64,000 nt of DNA from Elephas maximus indicus (Eukaryota > Chordata > Mammalia > Proboscidea > Elephantidae). Below, piece after piece: positions 10,745 to 32,624 of this stretch. The stretch lies in NCBI RefSeq assembly GCF_024166365.1, contig NC_064843.1, positions 63,512,532 to 63,576,531 of the forward strand, written 5' to 3'. The position numbers were made by a program, and so were the translations under genes. Below the pieces are notes generated by a model. That model did no database searches. It saw nothing but the letters and a program-made list of their open reading frames with translations, and had not been told where the DNA came from. The number at the start of each line of letters is the position of its first letter. The stretch's first letter is position 1.

Positions 10745-11848
10745 TTTTTTAAAATACTTACTAAGATATACTTTTATTTTTGTTGTTGAGAACATACACA
10801 GCAAAACACACCAATTCAACCATTTCTACACGAACAGTTCAGTGACAATGATTACATTCTTTGAGTTGTACAACCATTCTCACCCTTCTTTTCGGAGTTG
10901 TTCCTCCCTCATTAACAAATTCACTGGCCCCTACGCTTCGCATCCAATCTTTCGAGTTACTGTTGTCTATTCGAGTCCATAAAAAGCAAATAAACAATAA
11001 CAACAACAAAAAAACCCACTGCTGTCCTGTCAATTCCAACTCATAGTGACCCTATAGGACAGAGGAGAACTGCCCCCATAGAGTTTCCAAGGAGCACCTG
11101 GTGGATTTGAACTGCTGCCCTTTTGGTTAGCAGCCATAGAACTTAACCAGTACGCCGCCAGTGTTTCCTTGATCCAATATAGGTAGAACTTCAAAGAGCA
11201 TAATACTTAAGACATTCTTTACTAGTTAAGCTAAACTTTGGTTTTAAGAAGACTTCAGGGAATATTTGTGGTTTAAGGTTTAAAGATAGCGTTGGGGGTT
11301 TATTCAGCCTTCATGGCTCCAGAAGGGTCTGGAGTCCGTGAGAATGTTCAGTTATGTTCTACATATTCCCCCTTTTGATCGGACTTCTTCTATATAACCT
11401 TTAATCAAAATGTTCAGGAATGGTAGCCAGGCACTGTCCAGTTCTTCTGGTATCGTGGCGAAGGAGGCAGTTGTTCATGGAGGCAATTAGCCACACGTTC
11501 CATTTCCTCCACCTATTTCTAACTGTCCTTCCGTCTCTATTGCTCCAGGTGAATAGAGAACAATTGTTGTGCCTTGGATGGCTGCTTGCAAGCTTTTAAG
11601 ACCCCAGGTACTACACAACAAACTAGGAGGTAGGGTAGAAGCACTAAGCATGTTATCAGGCCGGTTAACTGGGAATGTCCCATGAAACCATGATCCTAAA
11701 CCTCCAAAGCAAGTAACTAAATCTCGTGAGGTGTATGGCTGCATGTAAGCAACCTCAGCAGCTACCTTTTTTTTGGTCTTTGTTGTAAATATATCACAGA
11801 AGTTTTGCCAATTAAACTTTTTACAGGTGTACAACTTATTGACAGGGC
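10745..11848 (-). mobile_element. L1 LINE 3' region, interrupted by AfroSINE
   Basis: Reverse-complement L1 3' UTR. It parallels 34945-35820 over its whole length: 'gaacatacacagcaaaacac', 'atggctgcttgcaagctttt', 'aagaccccaggtactaca' and 'tgtcccatgaaaccatga'. It is 5'-truncated within the 3' UTR, so no ORF2 is present, and it is split by the SINE at about 10979-11168. Confidence 0.8.
10979..11168 (-). mobile_element. AfroSINE inserted in L1
   Basis: A reverse-complement AfroSINE: A-rich 'aacaataacaacaacaaaaa', 'cccactgctgtcctgtcaat', 'catagtgaccctataggaca', 'ccaaggagcacctggtgg' and 'ttggttagcagccatagaac', ending at 'cagtgtttcc'. The internal block is absent. The flanking L1 sequence continues on both sides with a decayed duplication around 'gagtccat/gatccaat'. 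Confidence 0.9.
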
Positions 11849-14800
11849 ATTATTTTTAATCAAGAAAAAAGGGCTCCACACGTGTCATTGGCCCATTCTC
11901 CAGGTTCTATGTCCACGAAGGGTCAGAAATTTCCAGAATGACACTGTTGCATTCAATGGCAGTGCATTTCAAGCCGGTTCCAATTTGGCTGGGCTAGTGT
12001 AGACGCCTCACATGAGCCAGTATTTACAGGGGAGCAAAGCTAATCTTCAGGAGCACCCTCTAATCAGGAAGAGACCTTCCCACAGCGCTGTCTTTTCCAA
12101 GGCAGTCACTCCACTACTGTCTGTGGCCACTCTAGATCTTCCCTTTTCCAAAGACCCAGACTTGTGGAGGAGATACGTATGCCCCAGGGACATTTTAAGT
12201 TTCCCAAATATTTCCATCTGAATATTGCTGTTTGGGCTCTTAACACTGTCACATAAACATTTTCGAGGACTTGTTTCCGAGGTGGGATTTTGATCAGTGC
12301 CTGGCACCTTCTGCAGGCTTTTATGTTGATGGAATGAAATAAGGTAGCTCTGACAGCACTAGGGATCATCTCATGTAAGAGGAAACCGAGGCTTATTCCA
12401 CATGCCCACCTCCAGGGAAAGAACCAGAACATAAAACAGAACCCTGAACTGTGCAGCCCCGAGGACACACACCCAAGAATGACAAGCCGCTGCTCCTTCG
12501 CGGTGCTCACAGAAAACGCTGCTTCCTACGAATGGCAGCAGCCGCCTTTAGTTTATCTTTCGCACCCAAGTGCTCCGTTTAAAACGTTTCTAGAGGAAAA
12601 GGAACGTTATGATGCAGTGCTAGAATCCCTGCATCTCAGGGTAGAAAGTGTCTCAGATCTTCGTTCGCGACGCTCAGTTTCTCCTTGTTTATTTCTAGTG
12701 GGGGTTTCATCGCACGTTTATTTTCTGATGTCTGTTTCTCTCATGCCTCTGAACGGAATTGCCGAAGTCTGGCCGTCCACTCACGCGGAAAATATTCATC
12801 TATTTTTGTTTATCCATTTCATTTTAGGAAAACGATTTTTCCCCCCTTATCTCATCATGCGTTTCCAAGAACATTACCCGCCGTCAGCAGCCAGTGAAGA
12901 AGGAAACACGCCATCTCACAGCTGACCTGACCTGCTTTCAATAATAAACATTTCCAGGCTAACAAATAAAATGCGAAGCTAGGCAAGAACCGATTCCAAG
13001 TCCACCGAGTTCACAAGCTGGCCGAATACAAACAAGCCGCCGGAATGAGTCTAGGCGAAGCCGAGGACGGCATTGATTGCTCTTGGGGCTGTTTTAAGTC
13101 TAATTGGCACCGTCTTCATCACTTTCCATTTAGGGTCTGGGGAGTCTGTGTGTCCCAATCATGAGCCGAAGGTGCTTCTCGAAACGCCTCGCACCCTCCC
13201 CCTCCCACGGGTGGGACTGCGGAAGCAAAAGAACTGTCTCCCAGGGCGGGTACACTCGGTGGGGAGTGTGCACCAGCCTGGCGCCGGGCGGACAGCGCGC
13301 ACAGGGGCCAATTCAGCCACCAAGCCTCCCCCCTCCTCCGGTCACCGTCCTCCAACAGTAGAGTTCACAGCCAGCCGCCTTTCTGGTGTTTTCTCGCACA
13401 TTCCTGTTTCCCGCGAGCTAATTCGCATAAAGCGCGTTCTCTAAGGGCTTGCAATTCCCTGACCTAGGTCAGCTCTCTCTCTCTCAGGTTACACTGCATC
13501 TAGCCGCATCTCAGTTTCCTTTTATCAAATTCCTTCTTCTTTTTAAGTGTGGTGTGGCGGAGTCGCCTCTGCAAATTTTGAGGGGTTGCGGTGGGGTCAG
13601 GGGACAAACAATCCCACTATGCATAAAGCGCGACCGCAGCCTGCACTACCTTTTTTTTTTTTTTTTTAAATAGGAAATTAAACTCGATTTGTTTGAACCC
13701 GGCGACTCACCGCACAGTGTCTTAAAAATACAGCGAAAACCTGGATCTAAGCTGACGCGAAATAGGGCTAAGGGGGCCTGAGGCTCGGACTTTCGAAGGA
13801 GTTCTCGGGTCCTGGCCCTGCTCACCCAGAGCCCGCGCTGGCTCTGTGGCCCGGGCGGGGAGCGGGGGTTCTCCGCGTTGGTCGTTAGTCAGGCCCCGGC
13901 TCGCCCGAGGACCCTCCTGGGATGCCGCTGTTTTTTCTGCCTTCAGGTCCTTCCAGGCAGAATCGAAACGCGCCCCGGCGCGCCCGGCTCCGCGGTTGCT
14001 CCTTCAGCCCTGCGGGGCCAGAAAGGGGCATTCATCTGCTTGTTTAGGCTTTCCTTAGGGGCCCCAAAACGCCTGCGCCCCTGGAAGACCCCGGCGTGCT
14101 CGACAAGGATGTTTTGTTTGCACCCATATAACTTCCAGAGAAACAGTCCCACCAAAATCCAAAACGACACAAGAGATGTGAAGTGGGGCAACTGCCTCTC
14201 CAAGGAGCGTTGAGTTACCGAGTCCCTGGCTGTCCCGAAGCCCTGACTTCCCGTCGCTGCGTTCACGGTTGGGAGGTGAACAGCCAGGGAGGCTTCCCCC
14301 GCAGCCGTCTCTGTCGCCAAACCCCAGACCCCAGGAGGACAGGCACCACTTCCTGCCTCCTGTTTGTCTCGCGCGTTAGAAACAGAGCTCACCTCCCTTC
14401 TTTATCTTTCTCAGAACCTGGGCCAATTCCCGGAGCCGGCTTGCGGGGGAGGAGGACTCCGATCCCTCTTGCACCCCTGAGGACGCCGGCTGCAGCCGGA
14501 CGCGTCGATTCCTGGGGCCGGGAGCACGACCTCAGCTCCGTGGCTCCGGCGCCCCTGGGAGCCGCTCTCCACTTAGCGCGCTGAGCCTGGGGAGTGCAAA
14601 ACTGCAACGCCAAGCCCACCTAGCAAAATCGCGGAACCCGCCAACTCTTCATCTGCGCGTTCGGCGCCGACCACGTAGCCACCCCCAGGTCTTGGAGGGG
14701 GCCAAGCTGCATCCCGGGAATGTGGGGGAGACTTTTCTTTCCGCAGTCCCACCTTTGGGCCACCTCAACCCTAGCCCAGCCTGTAGCGCGGGAATCCGAG

Positions 14801-15680
14801 GAGCTCGGCCAGGGGCCGACAGGGGGCGACAAACTATAAACTCGCGGCTGGAGAGCGTTGCAGCGAGCACTGTGTGGTCCGGTTTCCGCGCAGCTGGCTC
14901 GTGGGGTGCGAAGCGACGGCTGCCGGGCTCTGCCACCCGGGAGAACTTCGGGCGCAATCCTCAACTGTCTCCCCCCAAACTCGGGTGGCCTTCGCTGAGG
15001 AAGAGGGGATTCAGCGTGGGCTGCGCCTTCCTGCCAGCGCCCTGTGCTCTGTGCGCAGAGGTGGAGTGGATGTTCCCCTCAGGAGGCAGTTAGGGGCAAA
15101 CTGGCCGTCAGGGTGGCACGACTGGCTAAATAAAGCCTTCCCTAAGCGCGCCTGTCCACTCCTCACCCATAGGAGAAAGAAATGGTTTTACTTGCTTTTC
15201 AGGAGCATGGGAAAGAGCTGGGCTGAGGCGTGGCTGGGTTTCCCCAGTACCTCTTGGGCTCGAGCGCCTGACTTGAAATACAGGAGATGAAAGCCTGGGT
15301 CAGAAGCGACCAGGAGAGAGCTGGGTGGGCGCGTACTCACTCTCAGCGGCCTGTGCGCACCCAGTCCTCTGCTCCGCGATGGCTCCGATTTATGCACCTT
15401 AATCCAATCTCCTCCACCCCCCCCCCCCGAGTCCTAACACCAACTCGGTGGACTGGGGGTCGCAGACCTGGTCCTTCCAAACCGTTTCTTTATCATCCTC
15501 CGTGTCCTTTCCCCAGTACCCCGGCCATCAAACCTCTTCCTGGTCCCCGAGGCCTTTCCAAGGCTCTGGGAACCTGAGGCTGAATTGTGTTCTCCGTGCT
15601 GCCTGAAACGAGAGTTCTCGCCTCTTTTGAATCTGCTTTCCTTTTTCCGTGGCCCCTGCCCCAGTCCTGGAGGGCCTCTA
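11849..15680. other. Repeat-free upstream region of PAX1, CpG-rich from about 12.9 kb
   Basis: No coding exon, RNA gene or transposon was recognised. CpG density climbs from about 12.9 kb and is high at 13.74-15.1 kb. The many open frames on both strands are what GC-rich, CpG-rich DNA produces by chance; none shows a known domain. The lack of repeats and the retained CpGs suggest regulatory DNA for the neighbouring gene. Poly-T at 13652-13667, poly-C at about 15418-15428. Confidence 0.45.
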
Positions 15681-15689
15681 GCGCTCCCT

Positions 15690-15965
15690 ATAGAGAGCCC
15701 GAGATTTATGGCTCAGGGCCTTTTAATTGACACTCTGGTACAGGCTGATTAGGAGCCAGCGATGCCCCGCAGCGGAGGGACAGGGGTCACGGCTTTGGCC
15801 GCCGCTGCTCCCTGGCTGCGATGATCGGATCCATCTGCCCCTCGGGCAGTATCATTGCGCCGGCATGGGCTATGGCTCTGACGGCTCCCGGCGCTGGGCT
15901 TATTGAGGGGCCTGCTATTCCCGCTTCCTGAGGAGAGCTGGAAGCGTCTGCTAGTTCCAGAAACA
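15690..15965. promoter_or_regulatory. Candidate conserved regulatory block upstream of PAX1
   Basis: A compact non-repetitive block about 1.2-1.5 kb upstream of the PAX1 start codon. It combines a CDX/HOX-like 'gatttatggc', a homeodomain-type core 'ttttaattgac' and 'ctgattagg' within about 60 bp, followed by CpG-containing sequence. This is inference from motif clustering and position; conservation could not be tested here. Confidence 0.3.
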
Positions 15966-16783
15966 GTGCCTGTTCCTAGGCTCCCTCCTAGATTCTCTTT
16001 TCGCCTCCTAGCTCGGAACTCCCCGGCGCCAACCTCTGCCGGGCTCTTTGTGCCAGTTAAGGTGTAAAACCAGGAGCTTCTCCCTCCACCTGCTCTTCTC
16101 CGGCCCCCGCCGCAGGGATCTCCCCGGAATTGCCACGGTTAGCGCCACAGTCTGGGGGGTCCAGAACTGGGCCTTGATGCAAAATAAAAATAGAAAAAAG
16201 GATTGGCGGTTAATGCCGGAGTCAAAGGCTTCAGGCTGCGCAAACTCCCTATTAAAGGAAAGAGAAAGAGCTGGTGCTTTGGGAAAGGTAAGGCCTAGCT
16301 ACTCTGGGGTGGAGGAGTGCGGGGTTCCCGGACTTGGGAGAAAAGGATCACCCTTCAGGCCTAGGGCGAGGGCTACCCATGAGGCCTCTGGCGAATGCCA
16401 GGATGCGCCTGTGGTCAAGAGGACGTCAGGTACCTGCCCCTGGGGGCAGCAGGTCGGTTCCCTTTCCGGCCTGCCCCCTCTGTCACCTCTTTAAGAAATA
16501 AGAGTTGAGTGGGCAGCCTAGCCTCAAGGAGACAGAATCTGGAACGTGTCCCTCTCCAGTCAACGAAATCACTCCCACTACCTCAGAGGAGTTGGTGGCT
16601 ATTAGACACTGTAAAGATATCCTGAGACCATGGTTGGGGAGGGGTCAGTTCCCCTGTAACCGGTCTTGCGTCCTCCTCACCAGGCAGCTACACACCAACT
16701 ACCTTGCAATGAACAATTTCTATTCTCTAATATCTTAGTAGTAGTAATGGTGCCGGGGATGGTAATAAAACTGAAACCGAAGC

Positions 16784-16809
16784 TAGTGCTGGTATTAATA
16801 CTAGCACTA
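16784..16809. repeat. 26-bp near-perfect palindrome in the PAX1 promoter region
   Basis: The two 13-bp arms (tagtgctggtatt and aatactagcacta) are reverse complements at 12 of 13 positions, with no spacer. The centre contains 'attaat', a homeodomain-type dimer core. It lies 354 bp upstream of the PAX1 ATG. Confidence 0.8.
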
Positions 16810-16879
16810 ATATAGTACTAATAAACTTAAAATGACTTCCCCATCACTCCCAAAGCCCGAGGGGGGAGAGGACTAAGAG

Positions 16880-17162
16880 GGGAGCAGAGAATGGAAGGTT
16901 CCAGGCCCAGCTGGGGCTGGGAAGGGTGTTTGTGTACGTAGGGGGAAGGCTCCGGAGGGGGAGTGGAGGGAGGCCGAAGTGGGAGGGCTGGAGGGGGTAG
17001 AGTTTCAGGGCGGATGCGGGGGACGCCCGGGCGCAGTGACGGGAACCAATGAGCTGCCAACTAGCGCCTCTCCGGCGTGACTGCCGAGATTGACGTGGAA
17101 GACACGTCAAATTGATCCCCGCACGCTGCAGCTTCCCGGTCAGACGAATTTCTCCCAATCGG
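16880..17162 (+). promoter_or_regulatory. PAX1: PAX1 proximal promoter and 5' UTR region
   Basis: GC-rich, TATA-less sequence directly upstream of the first in-frame ATG, as expected for a CpG-island developmental gene. Visible elements are a purine-rich GGGAGG-type tract at about 16935-17005 (possible SP1/MAZ sites), a CCAAT box at 17046-17050, an inverted repeat at 17090-17110 built on TGACGTG, and a second CCAAT at 17155-17159. An in-frame stop (TGA at 17091-17093) shows that the PAX1 frame is not open further upstream. The exact transcription start is not visible. Confidence 0.6.
17090..17110. promoter_or_regulatory. Perfect inverted repeat with CRE-like core
   Basis: TTGACGTG at 17090-17097 and CACGTCAA at 17103-17110 are exact reverse complements separated by 5 bp (gaaga). 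TGACGTG is a CREB/ATF-type half site. The repeat ends 52 bp before the PAX1 ATG, in the promoter or the 5' UTR. Confidence 0.7.
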
Positions 17163-26461
<9,299 letters not shown>

Positions 26462-27750
26462 GCGCAGCCCTCCCCGAGCTGAGCCGAGCCCGGAGGAGGC
26501 GGATGGGCGTGCGCCCGGGGCGCGCAGGCAGGACCGGAGGAGAGTAGGACGCGACACTGGAGTCGGCCCGCGGGCACTGCTTCACCGGCCCCAGCCCTGC
26601 ACGCTGACCTGGGCGGCCACACTGCCTTCACCGGCCCGGTTTCTTAGTCCTTTTCCGAACTTTGGCTTTAGAATGTTGCACCCATGTCAGGATCCTTGCC
26701 CCGACCTGGCCTCCCGGGTCCCGCCAGCCTGGTTTTTTTGTTTTGTTTTGTTTCATTTCCCCAGGCATGTCTGTCGGTCTCCCTCTCTTTCCCCCATCTC
26801 TGCTCTTCCCCGCCCTCCTCCTCTTCCTCCCTTTCACTCTGCTTCGTTGCCTTCCTTGCCTTTGTCCTCTGTTTTCCTCTCTCCCCCACTCCCCTTTTCT
26901 CTGTTTACTTGTTTCTTGGGTCTCTTTTCTCTGGTTTATCGGAACAATTCCTTGTCCTCCTTCCTTTTGTGCCTTTTAGAATCAAGGACTCATTTTCCTT
27001 TAACCTCGCACCCTCCCCCCCAATCCAGGAGCGCCCCAGACAGTCCCTCACTCCCTCCTCCGGCAGCTAGGACTCAGCCCCACCCCTGAGTGCGTCCCCT
27101 GCCTCCCAGCCTCAGCCCACCTGCCCTCGAGCTGAGGACGCGGACAGAGCAGCCACAGCCTTTTCTTGTGTATGTTTATAACTAACAGACCGAACAAAAA
27201 CCCAGTGAACTGTTGCCTTCGCAACCTCCTCCCGCCAAGCGTATTGTCTGGAAATCTGTATTTTCTCCTTACCCAGTAGCTGGGCTTCTCTTTGCTTCCT
27301 CAGAGGTGATGTCACCTAAAAGACCGGGGCAGGGGCAGGAGCCCCTGGAGCGGGTGGTGGTCTCGGTTGTTAGAAAACCGCACGGTCTGGAAGTGCCCCC
27401 TTCCCAACACTGGAATTCTGACGAACGGTAAAGGCACCGTCCCTGTCTTTTTTGGTGTTCAGGGGTCAGCACATTAGTTAATTTAAACCACAAGCTGCTT
27501 CGGGGTACAAAGGAGCATTTGGGCTTCTGGTTTGCAAGGTGTGTCTGTGTCGTGGGGTGGGGAGAGGACTCCCCCGCTCCCCGAAAGTGTCTTCTAGAGC
27601 CATACACAAGAGCTGTTAACTGCTTCCAAGTTCAGGCGCACTGGGGGTGGAAGCCTGGACATAAAATGGCAAATTTCTAGTCATAAAAACGGCACCGGTG
27701 TCTGCTGTCACCTGCAGCCGTGGAATAAACGAGAGCACCTGAAGTGCGCT
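26462..27750 (+). other. PAX1: PAX1 3' UTR (probable)
   Basis: Sequence between the stop codon and the first AATAAA. No transposon is present. It contains a long pyrimidine (C/T) tract at about 26755-27065. The end is inferred from the polyadenylation signal, not observed. Confidence 0.6.
27724..27729 (+). terminator. PAX1: Polyadenylation signal AATAAA, probable PAX1 3' end
   Basis: First AATAAA after the PAX1 stop codon. A GT/T-rich stretch (tgtgtctgctttgagtgtt) starts about 45 bp downstream and could act as the downstream element, so cleavage is expected at about 27740-27755. Confidence 0.55.
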
Positions 27751-27759
27751 TGTGAAGGC

Positions 27760-30700
27760 GGACAGCGCTGACTGTGTCTGCTTTGAGTGTTACCGACCTC
27801 TGCCTCTCCTCTCTCCCCGGGCCTTCAAGATGCACTTTAGTAGGAGGGAATGGCTTGATTGCTTTCCTTGTCAGCACTTGCAGCCCAGGTTGGGCAAGAG
27901 GAGGAAGAGAAAGTGAAGTAGGAGGGTGTTTGCCATGGGGCAGCCTTGGCCCACCACGGGACAGCCAAGGGAAGAGACAGCCTTGCCTGACTGCAGGTCC
28001 CCCCTCCTGCTCTTGCCATCTCGGGGCTTAGTCCTGGGAGCTGAGGTAGAGAGGTAATATGCACACATCATCCTAAAATTAAGTAAATTCTTACAGGAAT
28101 CAACTGGCCAAAAGGCAGTGAAGTGAGCAGCAATTGGGGGCTTTCCCCCAGAACATTCCTAACATTCTAAAAGCTGAAGAAAATGATCTCAGGCTAGCAA
28201 ATCTAAGAGGCTTCCTGCTAATTGTACTGTTTTGTGTTTGGCTTTCTCTAATCATCAATTTAGAAACTGACAGACAGGATTTTTGAAAAGAAGTTTTTGA
28301 TTTTAATAGTAGTAAAGAGGACCTGCCTGCTTGGTGTGCATCTGCTCAGGATATAGAGGGGAAAAGCGGGGAAATGACTTTCGTTGCATCTCTACAATAG
28401 TAAGAGGTATTATTCACAAGAGAGTATTTGCTTGTTTTTCAACATAGAAATGTTCTTCCCAGATTTTCCAAGTCTCTCACCTTTCAACAAAAGTCCCATT
28501 TTACTGACGGAGTGTTGGTGGCTACAGATTTGATTTCCTTTCTCTGGGCTGTATAGCAAGTTATGAGTTACAGGCCTTGGGCATGGAAACCGGGTGCCAT
28601 TGTCTCATGAGAAAGCCAGGATTGGGGTCCCCACTCTGAGATCTGTGCTCCCCAGCCTGACTAGCCAGCCCAGCCTGCGGAGAAGCTGGCCACCATGATA
28701 ATAGGAGTGAAGCATTGCTGGCTTTCCGTTGTTTCAGCCTGTCCCCATGTGTTTAGATGAGCTTTATACGCTCCGTCATCTTTTCATCTGCAGGATTTTC
28801 ATGATTCCGTCCTTGCTGCCTGGAGGAGGGCCAGCTGCTTGGGCAGGAAGAAGGCATCTCATCCCTTTCTGAAGAAATGAGGATCTATACAACCGAATTC
28901 TCTCTCTGAGTTGTCTCCGTCCTCATTTTCCTGCAACTTCCCACGTCTGTGTTTGAGCTGATCAGGGTTAAAGGGGAGAAGAGCTGGGAATGCAGCCCAG
29001 GAAGGATGGAACAGGCTTGTGTTTTAAATGCCCCTGCAAAGCAAGGCCATTTCCAAGCCTGTCCCATCCTATCCCCCAGCCTGTGACTGGAGGTAGGACT
29101 CTCAGAGTTACATGGCTCTGGGGTGAGTGTCCACAGAAGATGGGCAGCACTTGCAGGCACAGTGCCAGCAGGTGCTGGCATTTAGTGGTGGGGAATCAGG
29201 GAAGCAAATTTCTTGAGGCTGTGCGTCATAGAAGGACCCCAATAGCTCAGGTTAAATCCCTGCTGTGATGTAGTACAACTGAGGCCTGTGACCTCTCGGA
29301 ACCCTGGGTCCTCGTCTGTGAAATGCACCTTCCCATGGATAAAGCATGCTGCCAGCTGGCCTGTAGAAAGACTAGACCAGCATCGCTCCATGTCTCTGGA
29401 GATGACTTCACTCGGTTGTTCACAAATGGTAGGGGAGTCGTTACTTTTTACAAATTTAAGTATTTTTAAAAAGATCGCATTGGAATATCGCATTTTTGTT
29501 CTTTGTGTATATGGCTTTCTGGAGGTCCCAGGGACTTGGAGGAAAATTTCATGGTGCTGTAGAGGATAGAATAATTCGAGAAAGAATCATTCCCCAAAGG
29601 CAGCTTAACACTGCACTGGCACTTGCCTTTTGTTTCTTTAATTTAAAAATAAAAATTTTAAAAAGAATATAGGGAATTACCAAAAAGAAAATTAAAAAAA
29701 AAGTAATCCAACCACTCAGATAACTCTTTTGACATTTTTGAAAAAATAAAAGTAATATTATTACATAAAATAAAACTAAAAGTACGTCATTAGAAAATTC
29801 AAGCAGTACAGAAATATTAAATGAAAAGTGAAAGTTTCTACTGCCCTCTTCCCTCTCCTTAAAAGTCAGCATTATTACGGTATCTTATGAATCCTTCCAG
29901 AAAAACGATGCTTAAAACGGGACACCTGTGTGTCTGGGTGTGCTATTTAAAAACGCACACCAAAGAGTTGTACCGCGTACACACAGGTACGGCCGGGAGA
30001 GCGGATCTCTGTAGACGAGCAGCTTTGACTCCACCTTTCGCATCACATTTTCCTGCACGGATGCATCTCAACAAGGGTGTACTAAAAACGGGCTTTGTAA
30101 AGAGGACTAGCTTCTGCCTAAATGAATAAAGGCAGGATTTTGTTGTGGTCGTTATTGGAGGAGGTGTTCAGAACAGGCTGTAGTAACTTCCCTGGGGACG
30201 ATGGCTGCTTTTTGGCAAGGAGAAGGCAAACCAAAGGGAAGGAAGACAGAGGGAGAAGACACAGAGCTTTACGGATGATTAGATTGTATTCTAATTCCCT
30301 TGAAGTGGATTTGTCCTTCCTGACACTCTCCTGACTTGTTCTACAGACCACCAAAGGACATTCAAAGCTGCAAGAGGACTTGGTAACACAATTTTCCTTT
30401 TCTTTGAAGGGGCTTTCTCTAGGCCAAGAGAGACAGAGGCAAAGGGGTGGGGAAGAACCTGCCTCCATGCTTGCTGCCTGGAGGAGGATTGCCTTACCTG
30501 GATACAAATAAAATGCAAATCTCCAATATCCAATACTGACACAAACACCCTTTTTCCCCATCCCAAATTTGCTTGGAATCACTGTGAAATTAACCTCCTG
30601 AAGGGCTAACTGTCCGCAGTTCACAGCACTCACTGACAACCATGTTTGCATTACTCTGCCGGGTTTGATTGTTTCTTGACTCCTGTTAGAGGATGGGATT

Positions 30701-32620
30701 TATTTAATTGAGCTGTGGCCTGGGTTAAAGCATGCTGTAGATTTCCTAGCATCAGCTTCGGTAGCTAGAATTACATTGGTCTGGGTTTCTTTTCAAAAGA
30801 CTCTACCTGCTCAAAGTTACACCAAATAATAGAAATTTAGAATCTTATCAGAACGTGCCTAAGGAACTCATTTGAAAGGATTGTGCATCCAGACAGGCTA
30901 TGCAATGAGAAACATTCGATTCTGTTCTTCTAAGGGGTGAGAATTACACACAAAATGATATTTGGCCTCCCCCTTGACCTTGCTGTCTGAAATATAGCCT
31001 CACTCACTGAGGAAATGTCCTGTGGTTGAGATATTGCTGGCAAACTATTGGATCGCCATTTTTTTTTTTTTACTCCTCTGTTTTTGGATTTTTTTTTTTT
31101 TTTTTTTTTTAAGGACAGAGCAAGGAGGAAGGACACTTCTTTATCAAGGCAGTTAATAAAATGAGAATCACACATTGAGCCCCTGTCCAACTTGGGAATT
31201 CTAAACACCTGGAATAATTATACTCAATTGTATTTCTTTCGAGGTGAAACCTTTGTTTCACTCTGAAGAGCTCTTCTTCAGGAGAAGCAGCCTGTGTTCC
31301 TCCTTGGGACCAACATCTGTTCCTGGGCTGGCCAAGTCCACAAGTGGAATCCCAATTACAGTTTTCACGGGTGATGGAATTTCGACTGTATTACAATTTA
31401 ACCACCTGGGTTGTCTCCACTCTTTTCTTCTTAAGGATGAAATAAGCTGGGGGAGTGTTCATTCAGTTATGAAATTACATTATTATCCTGTAACATTTTC
31501 TCTTCTTTTCCTCTTGTATTGGCCACACAATTTTAACTTTGGGAAGTTCTCCCAGTCACTGGTGATTGTGGGTTTAGCTTTATAGGATTTTATTTTACCA
31601 AAAACAATAAACAACAAAACAAAAATTCTTTACATGGTTTTGACTTAACGACTGTCTTGGATGAAAACTAAGCAGAATAGTTGAATGAATTAGAGAAAGT
31701 TGACTTTTTAAAGAGTTGAATTGGATCTTAAAGCTTGTGAAACATAAAAAACAAAATGCTTATTTGGCAAACAAGTTATAATTATCATTAGCTTAATACA
31801 GAAAGCTAAAAGTATCCTTCTGGCCACCAGGGGGAGCACATATTGCTCCATGAAGATAAACACAAGTAACACTGAATAGGAAAGATTCATTATTGTGTGA
31901 AAATTGTGAACAACAGCTGTTTACAAGAGGAGTGCTCTTGTTATTATTATGATTGTTATTTTTACTATTATTATAGTTGGTGATAACCAGATGATTTGAT
32001 TCTGGAACAAAGGGAATAGGCTGGGTGTATGGTGAAGAACAGACTTTCTTAGTTCATCCATATGGAAATTATTAAAGTAGCTTAGAAGTCAATATAACAC
32101 CTTAAAAATAATTTTTGTTTCTAATTTTAACTCTAATGCATATGCATATTCGACTCTTTGCATATAGAATAAATAAGATAAAGTTTTAAAAGCAATGTAA
32201 TCAGACATTTTTAGGAAATTTCATCTCTACTTGTGCAGTTTCAACATTTTTGAAAAATTTAGGTTTGATTCTCTTCCATTTTTAACAGCTTGTCTATTTT
32301 TAGAGATAATTTTGAAGTTTGTAATCATATAAAGACACAGTACAACATTACTCTGTAAGGACCAATACATTAAAGACACGAAGCAAAGAAAATGACAGTT
32401 TTCTCACTTTCCTATTTATTTTAGGATAAAATCCAGAAAGGCTGTTTACAGATGAGGCATAGAACAAACACACAAACAAAAAACAAGCAAACAAACAAAA
32501 CCCCCCAACGGAGCCTCTCTCGTGATCTCTGGCCTGACTTGTACGTATATTAACTTAGACTGACAGCTGTGGGACAGCTGCTGCTGGGGGCAGTAGGGGA
32601 AGTGATGGGGTGTGTGGTTG
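27760..32620. other. Repeat-poor non-coding region downstream of PAX1
   Basis: Nearly 5 kb with no recognised exon or young transposon. An AT-rich part at about 29630-29880 may be an ancient repeat but was not assignable. Poly-T tracts lie at 31060-31070 and 31090-31110. It is a candidate region for long-range PAX1 enhancers by position only. Confidence 0.4.
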
Positions 32621-32624
32621 CTGA

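Noticed and set aside
14830-14842. TATA-like 'ctataaact' in CpG-rich sequence upstream of PAX1
   Set aside because: A single short AT motif with no visible exon or splice donor nearby. Not enough to call an alternative promoter.
14183-15093. Several 100-150-codon overlapping frames upstream of PAX1
   Set aside because: CpG-rich DNA has few stop codons by chance. The frames overlap on both strands with no similarity to known families.
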